DNA of 40,989 nt. It comes from Bradyrhizobium sp. NAS80.1. Its GTDB lineage: Bacteria > Pseudomonadota > Alphaproteobacteria > Rhizobiales > Xanthobacteraceae. Shown here piece after piece: positions 23,056 through 32,502 of the stretch. Where the stretch lies: positions 1 to 40,989 of the forward strand of contig NZ_LGHL01000095.1 of the NCBI RefSeq assembly GCF_001908205.1, written 5' to 3'. The translations under genes and the position numbers were made by a program. Numbering within the stretch: the first letter of the stretch is position 1; each line of letters opens with the position of its first letter. The notes under the pieces are model-generated. The model saw only the letters and a program-made list of their open reading frames with translations. It did no database searches and was not told where the DNA came from.

Positions 23056-24639
23056 CAGCGCGCGCGTGTAATCCGTCTTCGGATTCTTGAACAGCTCCGC
23101 CGCCTGCCCTTCCTCGACCACCTTGCCGCCGCGCATCACGATGAGATGGCTGGCGAGCGAGGCGACGACGCGTAAGTCGTGCGAGATGAACATGTAGGTG
23201 AGCTCGCGCTTGCGCTGCAGCTCGCGCAACAGATCCACCATCTGCGCCTGGAGCAGCATGTCGAGCGCGCTGGTCGGCTCGTCCAGCACGACGAAATCCG
23301 GCTCCAGCACCACGGCGCGTGCGATGCTGATGCGCTGGCGCTGGCCGCCGGAGAACTCGTGCGGGTAGCGATAGCGGGTGTCCGCCTTCAGCCCGACATC
23401 CTCCAGCGCCTTGACGACCCGCGCCTCGCGTTCCTCGCGCGACAGCTTCGGCTGATGCACCGAGAGGCCTTCGGCGATGATGTCGGCGACCGACATACGT
23501 GGGCTGAGCGAGCCGAACGGATCCTGGAACACGATCTGCATGTCGCGCCGGTAGGGCCGCATGTCCTTGAAACGCAGGCCCTGGATGTCTCTCCCCAGGA
23601 ACACTATCCGTCCGTTCGAGGAAATCAGCCGCAGCAGGGCGAGGCCCAGCGTGGTCTTGCCCGAGCCGGATTCACCGACGACACCGAGCGTCTCGCCCTT
23701 GCGCACGGCAACGCTGACGCCGTCGACCGCCTTGATGTGGCCGACCGTCTTGCGCATGAAGCCGCGCTTGATCGGAAACCACACCTTCAGGTCATCAGCC
23801 GACATCACCACCGGCGCACCAGGCTGCGGCGGCGCCGGATCGGGCTTCGGCTCCGCCGCGAGCAGGTCGCGCGTATAGGGATGCTTCGGGGTCTTGAAGA
23901 CCTGCTCGACCGGCCCCTGCTCGACAATCTTGCCGCCCTTCATGACGCAGACGGTGTCGGCGATGCGGCGCACGATGCCGAGATCGTGGGTGATGAAGAG
24001 CAGGCTCATGCCGAGCCGAGAACGGATCTCGGCGAGCAACGCCAGGATCTGCGCCTGCACGGTGACATCGAGTGCGGTGGTCGGCTCGTCCGCGATCAAG
24101 AGGTCCGGCTCGTTGGCGAGCGCCATTGCGATCATCACACGCTGGCGCTGGCCACCGGAGAGCTGGTGCGGATAGCTCTTCAGCCGTGTTTCCGGCTCGG
24201 GAATGCCGACCTGCGTCAGCAGCTCCAGCGTGCGCTTGCGCGCCTCGGCGTTACTGGTCGGATTGTGCAGCTGGATGATCTCGCCGATCTGCGCCTCGAT
24301 CGTGTGCAGCGGATTGAGCGAGGTCATCGGCTCCTGGAAGATGATGGAGATGTCGCTGCCGCGGATCTCCCGCATCTCCGGCTCGGACTGCTCGATCAGC
24401 TCGCGCCCCTTGAAGCGGATGCTCCCCGAGGGATGCGAGGCGTTCGGATAGGGCAGCAGCTTCAGGATCGAGAGCGCGCTGACCGACTTGCCGGAGCCGG
24501 ATTCGCCGACCAGCGCCACGCATTCGCCGCGCTTGATCTGGAACGAGACCTTGTCGACCGCGAGCGTGGTGGCGCCGCCCTGGCGGAAGGCCACCGAGAG
24601 GTCGCGTACGGCAAGCAGGGGCTGGTTGATCGCGTCCAT
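23002..24639 (-). CDS. yejF: ABC transporter, double ATP-binding protein (YejF type)
   Basis: A 545-aa protein with two full ABC cassettes in tandem, the form seen in YejF/GsiA. First: Walker A GESGSGKSVSALSIL, signature LSGGQRQRVMIAMAL, Walker B LLIADEPTTALDVTVQ. Second: GESGSGKTTLGLALL, FSGGQRQRISIARAV, FVVLDEPTSALDML. It powers uptake of peptides through YejB and YejE. I use the ATG at 24639, with GAGGA upstream, rather than the GTG one codon before. It follows yejE by seven bases. The final 17 codons lie in the island's right direct repeat, so part of the 3' end may have been brought in by the island. Confidence 0.93.
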   Translation of the reverse strand: MDAINQPLLAVRDLSVAFRQGGATTLAVDKVSFQIKRGECVALVGESGSGKSVSALSILKLLPYPNASHPSGSIRFKGRELIEQSEPEMREIRGSDISIIFQEPMTSLNPLHTIEAQIGEIIQLHNPTSNAEARKRTLELLTQVGIPEPETRLKSYPHQLSGGQRQRVMIAMALANEPDLLIADEPTTALDVTVQAQILALLAEIRSRLGMSLLFITHDLGIVRRIADTVCVMKGGKIVEQGPVEQVFKTPKHPYTRDLLAAEPKPDPAPPQPGAPVVMSADDLKVWFPIKRGFMRKTVGHIKAVDGVSVAVRKGETLGVVGESGSGKTTLGLALLRLISSNGRIVFLGRDIQGLRFKDMRPYRRDMQIVFQDPFGSLSPRMSVADIIAEGLSVHQPKLSREEREARVVKALEDVGLKADTRYRYPHEFSGGQRQRISIARAVVLEPDFVVLDEPTSALDMLLQAQMVDLLRELQRKRELTYMFISHDLRVVASLASHLIVMRGGKVVEEGQAAELFKNPKTDYTRALFAAAFRLETAGNGSVAT

Positions 24640-24646
24640 CACGTCC

Positions 24647-25825
24647 TCACTTGAACGTCTTGCGCGGATCGAAGGCGTCGCGCACGGCTTCGCCGATGAA
24701 GATCAGCAGCGACAGCATGATCGCCACCGAGAAGAAGCCGGTGAAGCCGAGCCACGGCGCCTGCACATTCGACTTGCCCTGCGACAGGAGCTCACCGAGC
24801 GAGGGCGAGCCGGGCGGCAGGCCGAAGCCAAGGAAGTCGAGCGCCGTCAGCGTCATAACCGAACTGGAGACGATGAACGGCAGGAACGTCATGGTCGCCA
24901 CCATCGCGTTCGGCAACAGGTGCCGGAACATGATCACGGCATTCGACACGCCGAGCGCACGTGCTGCCTGGATGTATTCGAAGTTGCGGCCGCGCAGGAA
25001 TTCGGCGCGCACGAGGCCGACCAGCGACACCCATGAGAACAGCAGCAGGATGCCGAGCAGCACGAAGAAGCCGGGCACCAGCACCGACGACAGGATCAGC
25101 AGCAGATAGAGCGAGGGGATCGCGGTCCATATCTCGATGAAGCGCTGAAAGGTGAGATCGATCCAGCCGCCGAAATAGCCCTGGATCCCACCGGCGGCGA
25201 CGCCGACGATCGAGGAGACGATGGTCAGGCAAAGGCCGAACAGCACCGAGATGCGGAAGCCGTAGATCAGCCGCGCCACGACGTCGCGGCCCTGGTCGTC
25301 GGTGCCGAGCCAGTTGTATTCGAGGTCGCGGCAGCTCTTCAGGCCCTTCTTCTCGACGACCGGCTTGCATTGCGCTTCCGTCAGCATCCAGGTCGGCGGC
25401 GACGGCGCCGGCGTCGGCAGATCGAGATTGTGGGTGTCGTAGGAGTAGCGGATCAGCGGCCAGACGATGCTGCCGCCTTTCTCCTTGATCAGCTTCTGCA
25501 AATAGGGATCGCGGTAGTCGGCCGCGGTTTCGAAATCGCCGCCGAAGGTCGTTTCCGAATAAGTGACGAAGGCCGGCCAGTAGAGGTGGCCGTCATACTT
25601 GATCAGGAACGGCCGGTCGTTGGCGATCAGCTCGGCGAACAGCGACACCACGAACAGGACCATGAAGATCCAGAACGACCAGTAGCCGCGCCGGTTCGCC
25701 TTGAAATTCTCCCAGCGCCGCTTGTTGAGCGGCGACGGCGCGAACGGCTTGCGCGTGGCCGGCACAGCTTCGCCGAGCGGCGACGTCGTCGTGGTCTCGA
25801 TCGGGGTGGGGGCGGTCAGTGTCAT
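24647..25825 (-). CDS. yejE: ABC transporter permease (YejE type)
   Basis: A 392-aa inner-membrane permease. The basic N-terminus with SPLNKRRWENFKANRRGYWS is typical of YejE, with one helix (FWIFMVLFVVSLFAELIAND) and a periplasmic loop, then LGTDDQGRDVVARLIYGFRI starting the core and five more helices. The EAA-type cytoplasmic loop is EYIQAARALGVSNAVIMFRH. The end DAFDPRKTFK is the usual C-terminus of DppC-class permeases. The start at 25825 overlaps the yejB stop by one base (TGATG); a 14-residue extension to 25867 would overlap yejB further and is unlikely. Confidence 0.93.
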   Translation of the reverse strand: MTLTAPTPIETTTTSPLGEAVPATRKPFAPSPLNKRRWENFKANRRGYWSFWIFMVLFVVSLFAELIANDRPFLIKYDGHLYWPAFVTYSETTFGGDFETAADYRDPYLQKLIKEKGGSIVWPLIRYSYDTHNLDLPTPAPSPPTWMLTEAQCKPVVEKKGLKSCRDLEYNWLGTDDQGRDVVARLIYGFRISVLFGLCLTIVSSIVGVAAGGIQGYFGGWIDLTFQRFIEIWTAIPSLYLLLILSSVLVPGFFVLLGILLLFSWVSLVGLVRAEFLRGRNFEYIQAARALGVSNAVIMFRHLLPNAMVATMTFLPFIVSSSVMTLTALDFLGFGLPPGSPSLGELLSQGKSNVQAPWLGFTGFFSVAIMLSLLIFIGEAVRDAFDPRKTFK

Positions 25826-26934
25826 CAGACCTCCCTCGCCTCGAAGTCGATCCGCGGGTCGATCCACATATAGGTCAGATCGGAGATCAGATTGACCACG
25901 AGGCCGACGAGCGAAAAGATGTAGAGCGTGCCGAACACCACGGGATAGTCGCGGTTGAGCACGCTCTCGAAACTGAGCAGCCCGAGCCCGTCGAGCGAGA
26001 AGATGGTCTCGATCAAAAGAGAGCCCGAGAAGAAGGCGTGGATGAAGGCGCCCGGGAAGCCCGCGATCACGATCAGCATCGCGTTGCGGAAGATGTGGCC
26101 GTAGAGCACCTGCCCTTCGCTACAGCCCTTGGCCCGCGCGGTCATGACATACTGCTTGCGGATCTCGTCCAGGAACGAATTCTTGGTGAGCAGCGTCATG
26201 GTCGCGAATGCACTCAGGCCCATCGAGAGCAGCGGTAGGGTCAGATGCCAGAAATAGTCGATGATCTTCCAGTACCAGGGAAACTGCCACCAGCCGTCCG
26301 AGGTCAGCCCGCGCAGCGGGAACAGGTTGAAGAAGGAGCCGCCAGCGAACAGGATGATCAGCAGGATCGCGAACAGGAAGCCAGGGATCGCAAAGCCGAT
26401 GATGATCACGGCCGAGGTCCAGGTGTCGAAGCGCGTGCCGTCCTTGACCGCTTTGCGGATGCCGAGCGGGATCGAGATCAGATAGGTGATCAGCGTCAGC
26501 CAGATGCCGAGCGAGATGGAGACCGGCAGCTTCTCCTTGATCAGTTGGATCACGCTGACGTCGCGGAAATAGCTCTTGCCGAAATCGAATCGGGCGAAAT
26601 TCCACACCATCAGCGCGAAGCGTTCCGGCGCCGGCTTGTCGAAACCGAACTGCGCCTCCAGCTTCTTGATGAAGTCGGGGTCAAGTCCCTGCGCGCCGCG
26701 GTATTTCGAGTTGATGGCATCGCCTCCGGCACCGACTTGCCCCGGCGCACGTTGCGCGAAGTCACCCCCACCTGAAATGCGGGAGCTGCCACCGGTGTCG
26801 GCCCCGGACAGTTGCGCGATCACGCGCTCGACCGGACCGCCCGGCGCGAACTGCACGACGACGAAGGAGACGAAGAGGATCCCAAGCAGGGTCGGGATCA
26901 TCAGGAGGATGCGGCGGGCGATATAGGCGCTCAT
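25825..26934 (-). CDS. yejB: ABC transporter permease (YejB type)
   Basis: A 369-aa permease starting MSAYIARRILLMIPTLLGIL, with the DppB-class first helix and FVVVQFAPGGPVERVI. A long Gly/Ala-rich periplasmic insert (about residues 42-90) is typical of YejB. The core helices and loop TARAKGCSEGQVLYGHIFRN (EAA-like) follow, and the end is YMWIDPRIDFEAREV. Works with YejE, YejF and binding proteins to import oligopeptides. It starts two bases after the stop of the nearer binding-protein gene, so the operon is tightly packed. Confidence 0.93.
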   Translation of the reverse strand: MSAYIARRILLMIPTLLGILFVSFVVVQFAPGGPVERVIAQLSGADTGGSSRISGGGDFAQRAPGQVGAGGDAINSKYRGAQGLDPDFIKKLEAQFGFDKPAPERFALMVWNFARFDFGKSYFRDVSVIQLIKEKLPVSISLGIWLTLITYLISIPLGIRKAVKDGTRFDTWTSAVIIIGFAIPGFLFAILLIILFAGGSFFNLFPLRGLTSDGWWQFPWYWKIIDYFWHLTLPLLSMGLSAFATMTLLTKNSFLDEIRKQYVMTARAKGCSEGQVLYGHIFRNAMLIVIAGFPGAFIHAFFSGSLLIETIFSLDGLGLLSFESVLNRDYPVVFGTLYIFSLVGLVVNLISDLTYMWIDPRIDFEAREV

Positions 26935-26936
26935 GA

Positions 26937-28811
26937 TTATTTCGCCTGCTCGAGCTTGGCCGCCTTGGCGCCATCATGCCACCAGATGTCGGGGGCGCCG
27001 ACGCCGTTGGCGTAACGCGGCAGCTTCTGCGGATGAGCGAACTGATCCCAATAAGCAAGCCGGTGCGTCTTGTTATACCACTGCGGCACCCAATAGCGGC
27101 CGGCGCGAAACAGGCGATCGAAGGCGCGGCAGGCGACGGTCAATTCCTCCCGGTTGTCGGCCGCGATGATTTTCTCGATCATGGCGTCAATGGCCGGGCT
27201 GGAGACGCCCGCGAGATTGTAGGAGCCCTTGGTCGCCGCGACCTGAGACGAGAAGAACGCGCGCATGGCATCGCCCGGCGTGGCCGACATGCTGAAACGC
27301 TGGATCGTCATGTCGAAGTCGAAATCTTCCTGGCGCGCCTTGTGTTGCACGGCATCGACGAGGCGCACACTCGCTTCGATGCCGAGCGTCGCCAGATTCT
27401 TGATGTAGGGCGCATGGTGCGGCTGGAACGAGGGCTCGTCCAACAGGAACTCGATCCTGAACACCTCGCCGTTCGGCAGCACCCGTTTGCCGTCCTTGAT
27501 GGGCACGCCGGCCTCGTTCAGCAATTGCTGCGCCTTGCGCAACAGGCTGCGGTCTTGACCGGAGCGGTCCGAGACCGGAGGCGTGAACGGTGCGGCGAAC
27601 ACTTCGTCGGGAACCTGGCCGCGAAACGGCTCAAGCAGCTTCAGTTCCTCCGGCGAAGGAGGCCCATCGCTTGCCATGAGATCGGAGTTCTGGAACGGCG
27701 ACACCGTACGAGCATAAGCGCCGTACATGATGGTCTTGTTCGTCCACTCGAAGTCGAAGGCGTTGATCAGAGCCTCGCGCACGCGCGGATCTCTGAATTT
27801 CTCGCGCCGCGTGTTGATGAACCAGCCCTGCGCACCGGACGGCGTGTCGTCGGGTACGATTTCAAGCTTGACGCGACCATCCTTCGCGGCAGGAAAGTCA
27901 TAGCGTGTCGCCCAGATACGTGAGGTGAACTCTTCGCGGTAGAGATAATTCTTGCCGGTAAAACCTTCGAAGGCGACATCGCGGTCGCGATAGAACTCAT
28001 AGCGCACGACGTCGAAATTGTAGCTGCCGCGGCAAACCGGCAGATCGGCAGCCCACCAGTCCTTCACCCGCTCGAACTCGATGTAGCGGTTGACCTCGAA
28101 CTTGCCGACCTTGTACGGCCCCGAGCCCAACGGGGTCTCCAGAGACGTTTCGTCGAACGGGCGAGACGCATAGAATGCCTTCGAAAAGATCGGCAGGCTC
28201 GCGACATAGAGCGGCACATCGCGCGCCCGCCCCTTGGCAAAGGTGACGACGAGCGTCGTATCGTCGATCGCCTCCGCGCTGACCATGTCACGCATCTGCA
28301 CGATGATCAGCGGATGTCCCTTGGTCTTCAGCGCCGTCAGCGAAAACGCCGCGTCGTGGGCGGTGAGCCTGGTGCCGTCGTGGAATTTCGCTTCGGGCCG
28401 CATGGTGAAGCGATAGACCAGCTTGTCCGGTGATATCTGCACGGACTTGGCGGCAAGCCCGTACATCGCATCAGGCTCGTCGTTCGCGCGCACCATCAGC
28501 GGCACGAAAGTCATGTCCATACCTTGCGCGCCGTCACCCTTCAGGATGTAGGCGTTGAGCGAGTTGAACGTGAAATAGGACTGATTGTAGGCGCGCACCG
28601 ACGGAATGAGGGAGAACGTGCCTCCCTTCGGCGCGTCGACATTGACATAGTCGAACTGGCGGAAATCGGCGGCATATTTGAGATCGCCGAAGGCGGAGAT
28701 GCCGTGGGCTTCGGCCGGCATCTCGGACGCCGCCGCGCCACGCAGCGCGGCGGCGCTGAACACGCCGCCGACACCCAGGGCCAACACATGCCGGCGTGAA
28801 AGCTGCGCCAT
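26937..28811 (-). CDS. yejA: Periplasmic peptide-binding protein (YejA type), Tat-exported
   Basis: A 624-aa family-5 solute-binding protein. The start MAQLSRRHVLALGVGGVFSA is a twin-arginine signal. The mature part shows GDLKYAADFRQFDYVNVDAP, then LTAHDAAFSLTALKTKGHP, PLGSGPYKVGKFEVNRYIEF, DPRVREALINAFDFEWTN and KPT-like end PQWYNKTHRLAYWDQFAHP. Relatives bind oligopeptides or murein peptides and hand them to the permease. I use the ATG at 28811, preceded by GAGGAAG nine bases upstream; a TTG at 28829 overlapping the previous gene's stop would add six residues. It is the second of two tandem paralogues. Confidence 0.92.
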   Translation of the reverse strand: MAQLSRRHVLALGVGGVFSAAALRGAAASEMPAEAHGISAFGDLKYAADFRQFDYVNVDAPKGGTFSLIPSVRAYNQSYFTFNSLNAYILKGDGAQGMDMTFVPLMVRANDEPDAMYGLAAKSVQISPDKLVYRFTMRPEAKFHDGTRLTAHDAAFSLTALKTKGHPLIIVQMRDMVSAEAIDDTTLVVTFAKGRARDVPLYVASLPIFSKAFYASRPFDETSLETPLGSGPYKVGKFEVNRYIEFERVKDWWAADLPVCRGSYNFDVVRYEFYRDRDVAFEGFTGKNYLYREEFTSRIWATRYDFPAAKDGRVKLEIVPDDTPSGAQGWFINTRREKFRDPRVREALINAFDFEWTNKTIMYGAYARTVSPFQNSDLMASDGPPSPEELKLLEPFRGQVPDEVFAAPFTPPVSDRSGQDRSLLRKAQQLLNEAGVPIKDGKRVLPNGEVFRIEFLLDEPSFQPHHAPYIKNLATLGIEASVRLVDAVQHKARQEDFDFDMTIQRFSMSATPGDAMRAFFSSQVAATKGSYNLAGVSSPAIDAMIEKIIAADNREELTVACRAFDRLFRAGRYWVPQWYNKTHRLAYWDQFAHPQKLPRYANGVGAPDIWWHDGAKAAKLEQAK

Positions 28812-28825
28812 GCGCAATTGCTTCC

Positions 28826-30737
28826 TCAAGAGCGTTTTCCGATGCGCGCCGCCTTTTCGGCATCATACCACCACAGCGTCGGCAGGCCGGACCGGCCGTA
28901 TTTCGGCAGCGGCTCGCCATGACTAAAGCGATCCCAGCGGGCGTAGCGCGAGAAGCCGTAAGTGAATTGCGGCACGAGATAGAAATTCCACAGCAGCACG
29001 CGATCGAGCGCGTGAGTAGCGGCGACCAGCTCGCCGCGGTTCTTGGCGTAGATCACCTTCTCGATCAGTGCGTCGACCGCGGGATTCTTGATGCCGATGG
29101 TATTGCGCGCCCCCGGCATGTCGGCTGCCTGCGAGCCCCAGAACTCGCGCTGCTCGTTACCGGGCGAGAGCGACTGGCCCCATTGATCGATGATCATGTC
29201 AAAGTCGAAGCTGCGCAGCCGGTTCTGGTATTGCGCGTCGTCGACGACCCGGATCGAGGTGCTGATGCCGATCCGCTCCAGCGACGGCTTGAAGAACAGC
29301 GCAATGCGCTCGGATGACGGATCCTGCACCAGGATCTCGACCGAGAGCGGCTTGCCGGAGGCGTCGACGAGCTTGTGGTCGCGCACCTCGAAGCCGGCCT
29401 CCTTCAGGAGCTTCGCCGCCTCACGCAGATTGGCGCGCACCGCCTCCGGATTACCGCCGACGGGATTCTGGTAGGCCGTGGTGAAAACCTCCGGCGGCAC
29501 CTTGTCCTTTACGGTCTCAAGGATCTGCAGCTCCTGCCCCTCGGGCAGCCCGGAGGAGGCAAGTTCGGTCCCCTCGAAATAGCTGTTGATGCGCTTGTAC
29601 TGGCCGAAGAAGAGCTGCTTGTTCATCTCCTCGAAGTCGAAGGCATAGTTGAAGGCCCGGCGCAGGCGCACGTCCTTGAATTGATCGCGCCGGACGTTGA
29701 AGGCGAAGGCCTGCATGCGGCCGGAATCGTTGATCGGGAATTCTTCCTTGACCACACGCTTGTCTGCGACCGCGGGGAAGTCGTAGGCCGTGGCCCACTG
29801 CTTGGCGGAGTTTTCCGCGATCCAGTCGGCCTGGTCGGCCTTAAACGCCTCCAGCGCGACCAGGTTGTCGCGGAAGAACTCGTAGCGCAGCTCGTCGAAA
29901 TTGTTGGTCCCGATCTGGCTCGGAACGTTGGCGCCCCAATAATCCTTCACACGCTCGAGCTTGATCGAGCGCCCGGGGACGAATTCCTTGATCTTATAGG
30001 GGCCGGAGCCGAGCGGCGGCTCCAGCGTGGTCGCACTGATGTCGCGCTTGCGTCCCTGCGCATCAGTGCCCTCCCACCAGTGCTTCGGCAGCACGATGAG
30101 CTCCCCCCACGATGGTCGGCAATTCGCGATTGCCGGGCGCGTCGAAAGTGAATTTCACGTCGCGCTCGCCGCTCTTCTCCACCTTCGCCACATGACGGTA
30201 GTAAGAGGCGTACATCGGGCTCAGCTTCTTCAGAGACTCCAGCGAGAAGATCACGTCCTCCGGCGTCACCGGCTTGCCGTCGTGCCAGCGCGCTTCCTTG
30301 CGCAGGCGATAAGTCACCCAGGAAAAATCGTCTGGATGCTGCGCGGACTCGGCGAGCTCGCCATATTCGGTGGCGACCTCGTCCAGCGCGCGGGTCATCA
30401 GCGTTTCGTAGATCATCGCCGCGGCCGGGGCGAGCGAGCCCTTGATGCCGGCGACTGCGAGGTTGAAATTGTCGAAGGTCCCGAGCGAGATCAGGCGGGC
30501 AACGCCGCCCTTCGGCGCGCCCGGATTGACGTAGTCGAAGCGCTTGAAGTCGGCGGGGTACTTGATGTCGCCGAACAGCGACAATGCGTGGCGCCAGGGC
30601 AGCTCACTTGAAGACAGCTCACCCGCCGATTGCGCCGCGGCTGCGCCGATGACGGGAACGCCCGCCGCGGAACCGACGGCAGGAAGCGCGGCGGCTGCAG
30701 CACCGGTGAGCAAAAGATCGCGTCGGGTAATGGCCAA
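28826..30737 (-). pseudogene. yejA: Second YejA-type binding protein, split by one-base insertion
   Basis: Two frames join to a full binding protein of about 636 aa. The first (30063-30737) starts at TTG 30737, with AGGGA seven bases upstream, and opens MAITRRDLLLTGAAAAALPA, a Tat signal, then GDIKYPADFKRFDYVNPGAP. The second (to 28826) carries PKHWWEGTDAQGRKRDISAT, PPLGSGPYKIKEFVPGRSIK and RLRRAFNYAFDFEEMNKQLF. The break is at 30103-30108, where a run of six G on the coding strand has one base too many; five would restore VGELIVLPKHW. One lesion in an otherwise intact gene suggests either recent mutation or sequence error. It heads the five-gene operon and overlaps the next frame. Confidence 0.88.
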
Positions 30738-30898
30738 ATCAATATCCCTGTCTTGAAGGAGGTTACCCCTTTAAGTGCTCAATATAGGCGAGGTTTCGAT
30801 CCGAATATGTTGCTTTTTGCTCATCTTGGAAGCCCGGGACGGCGGTTCGCTGCGGCCAAACGCCCCGATAACGGTCCCGCGGGGGCCACATAAGGAAA

Positions 30899-30922
30899 CG
30901 GCCAGGCTTTTCAGCCTGGCCG
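30899..30922 (-). terminator. Hairpin after cycM
   Basis: CGGCCAGGCT (30899-30908) pairs perfectly with AGCCTGGCCG (30913-30922), ten pairs with a four-base loop, 28 bases after the cycM stop. On the minus strand it is followed by a short T-rich stretch (TTTCCTT), enough for a moderate intrinsic terminator. Confidence 0.65.
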
Positions 30923-30949
30923 CGTATTCCAAGATGGGTTCTTGAGGCC

Positions 30950-31504
30950 TTACTTCGACGCCGTCGGCAGCGGCTGGGGATGCTCGGACAGCGAATTCAG
31001 ATAGGCAATGACGTCGGCGCGCTCGGAATCCTTCGGAATACCGGCGAAGCCCATCGCGGTACCCGGGATGAAGCCCTTCGGATTGGCAATGAACTTGTTG
31101 AGATCGTCGAACGTCCAGGTGCCGCCCTTGGCCTTCATGGCGGCCGAGAAGTTGAAGCCGTTACGGCCCTCGCCCCTTGCCTCGCCGACGACGCCGTAGA
31201 GGTTCGGACCGACACGGTTCGGGCCGCCCTTCTCGAAGGTGTGGCAGGCGCCGCACTTCTTGGCGGCGGCAGCGCCCTTCTCGACGGAGGCGGTCTGGAG
31301 CAGCTTTTCGATCGGCTCGGAGGCCGCGGGGGCAGCGCCCGCACCGCCCTTGTCGCCAGCCTCTTCCTTCACGGCGATCTCGAAGCCCGGCTTTTCCGGC
31401 ATCTTGGGCGAGAACAGCGCCTGGGCGGTGAAGCTCGTGACCAGCAGAACGAGACAGGTACCGAGCACGGCACCGAGAATCTTATTGAGTTCGAAAGAGT
31501 CCAT
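30950..31504 (-). CDS. cycM: Membrane-anchored c-type cytochrome (CycM-like)
   Basis: A 184-aa protein: signal-anchor helix ILGAVLGTCLVLLVTSFTAQ, an Ala/Gly/Glu-rich linker to about residue 68, then a class I cytochrome c domain with CGACH at residues 84-88 (two Cys and the His ligand) and Met151 in GTAMGF as the sixth ligand. It ends with the usual helix ERADVIAYLNSLSEHPQ. In Bradyrhizobium, CycM carries electrons from the bc1 complex to the aa3 oxidase in aerobic respiration. It is divergent from kdsB with 219 bases between. Confidence 0.93.
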   Translation of the reverse strand: MDSFELNKILGAVLGTCLVLLVTSFTAQALFSPKMPEKPGFEIAVKEEAGDKGGAGAAPAASEPIEKLLQTASVEKGAAAAKKCGACHTFEKGGPNRVGPNLYGVVGEARGEGRNGFNFSAAMKAKGGTWTFDDLNKFIANPKGFIPGTAMGFAGIPKDSERADVIAYLNSLSEHPQPLPTASK

Positions 31505-31723
31505 TTCCGGCTAGGCCCCACACCGCAAGAAGGAATAAGCGGCCGGGCGGCCGCCAGGACGAGCCTCGGGAGAATCACACGTTCCTTGTCTTTCCCCCGA
31601 GTTTTGCCATTGAGATATCGGTTTGCCCGGGGTCTGGCAACCCGTATAAGCGACCCGGCTTTCGGGCCATCCCCATTCCATTTCTCGACGCGGAAAACGT
31701 CCCGTTTCCAGGCCCTTGAACCG

Positions 31724-32464
31724 ATGATCGATCCCCGCATCCTGGTGCTGATCCCGGCCCGCATGGCCGCCACCCGCCTGCCCGGCAAGCCGCTCGCCGA
31801 TATCGCAGGCCTGCCGATGATCGTGCATGTGTTGCGCCGCGCCGAGGCCGCCGGAATCGGGCGGGTCGCGGTGGCAACCGACACGCCGGAGATCGCGGCC
31901 GTCGTGACCACCCATGGCGGCGAGGCCGTAATGACCCGCCCCGAGCACCCCTCCGGCTCCGACCGTATCCACGAGGCCATGCAGAAGCTCGATCCGGACG
32001 GCAAGGCCGAGATCGTGGTCAATCTCCAGGGCGATTTCCCGACGATCACGATCGACAATATCCGCGAGGTGCTGCCGCCGCTGGAAGACCCGGCCGTGGA
32101 CATCGCCACGCTGGCCTCGCAAATCCATACCGAAGAGGAGGACCTGGCGCCGAGCGTTGTGAAGGCGGTCGGAACCTCGCTCGGGGGCAGGCGCATGCGC
32201 GCACTTTATTTCACCCGCGCCACGGCGCCGACCGGCGACGGACCCCGATACCACCATATCGGCCTCTACGCCTACCGCCGCGCCGCGCTGGAGCGCTACG
32301 TCTCGCTGCCGCCCTCGCCGCTGGAATTGCAGGAGAAGCTCGAGCAGCTCCGGGCGCTGGAGGCCGGAATGCGCATCGACTTCACCATCGTCGACACCGT
32401 GCCCCGCGGGGTCGACACGCCGGCGGATCTGGAGACCGCTCGCAGCATACTTTCCAAATCCTGA
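31724..32464 (+). CDS. kdsB: 3-deoxy-manno-octulosonate cytidylyltransferase
   Basis: A 246-aa cytosolic enzyme making CMP-KDO from CTP and KDO for lipopolysaccharide inner core. The nucleotidyltransferase fold shows ILVLIPARMAATRLPGKPLA (CTP-binding loop), RPEHPSGSDRIHEAM, VVNLQGDFPTI and the late motif HIGLYAYRRAALERYVSLPP, then VDTPADLETAR. I chose the ATG at 31724 (MIDPRILVL); the frame is open for another 248 codons upstream, but that part is antisense to cycM. DFP rather than the commoner DxP motif is seen after QG. pheA follows 38 bases later. Confidence 0.94.
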   Translation: MIDPRILVLIPARMAATRLPGKPLADIAGLPMIVHVLRRAEAAGIGRVAVATDTPEIAAVVTTHGGEAVMTRPEHPSGSDRIHEAMQKLDPDGKAEIVVNLQGDFPTITIDNIREVLPPLEDPAVDIATLASQIHTEEEDLAPSVVKAVGTSLGGRRMRALYFTRATAPTGDGPRYHHIGLYAYRRAALERYVSLPPSPLELQEKLEQLRALEAGMRIDFTIVDTVPRGVDTPADLETARSILSKS

Positions 32465-32502
32465 GCCGCTGTTACAAGGCCGACCAGGAGCTATTACTGA
32501 TC

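Noticed and set aside
30980..31723. 248-codon upstream extension of kdsB
   Set aside because: It is antisense to cycM; the KdsB fold begins at the ATG at 31724.
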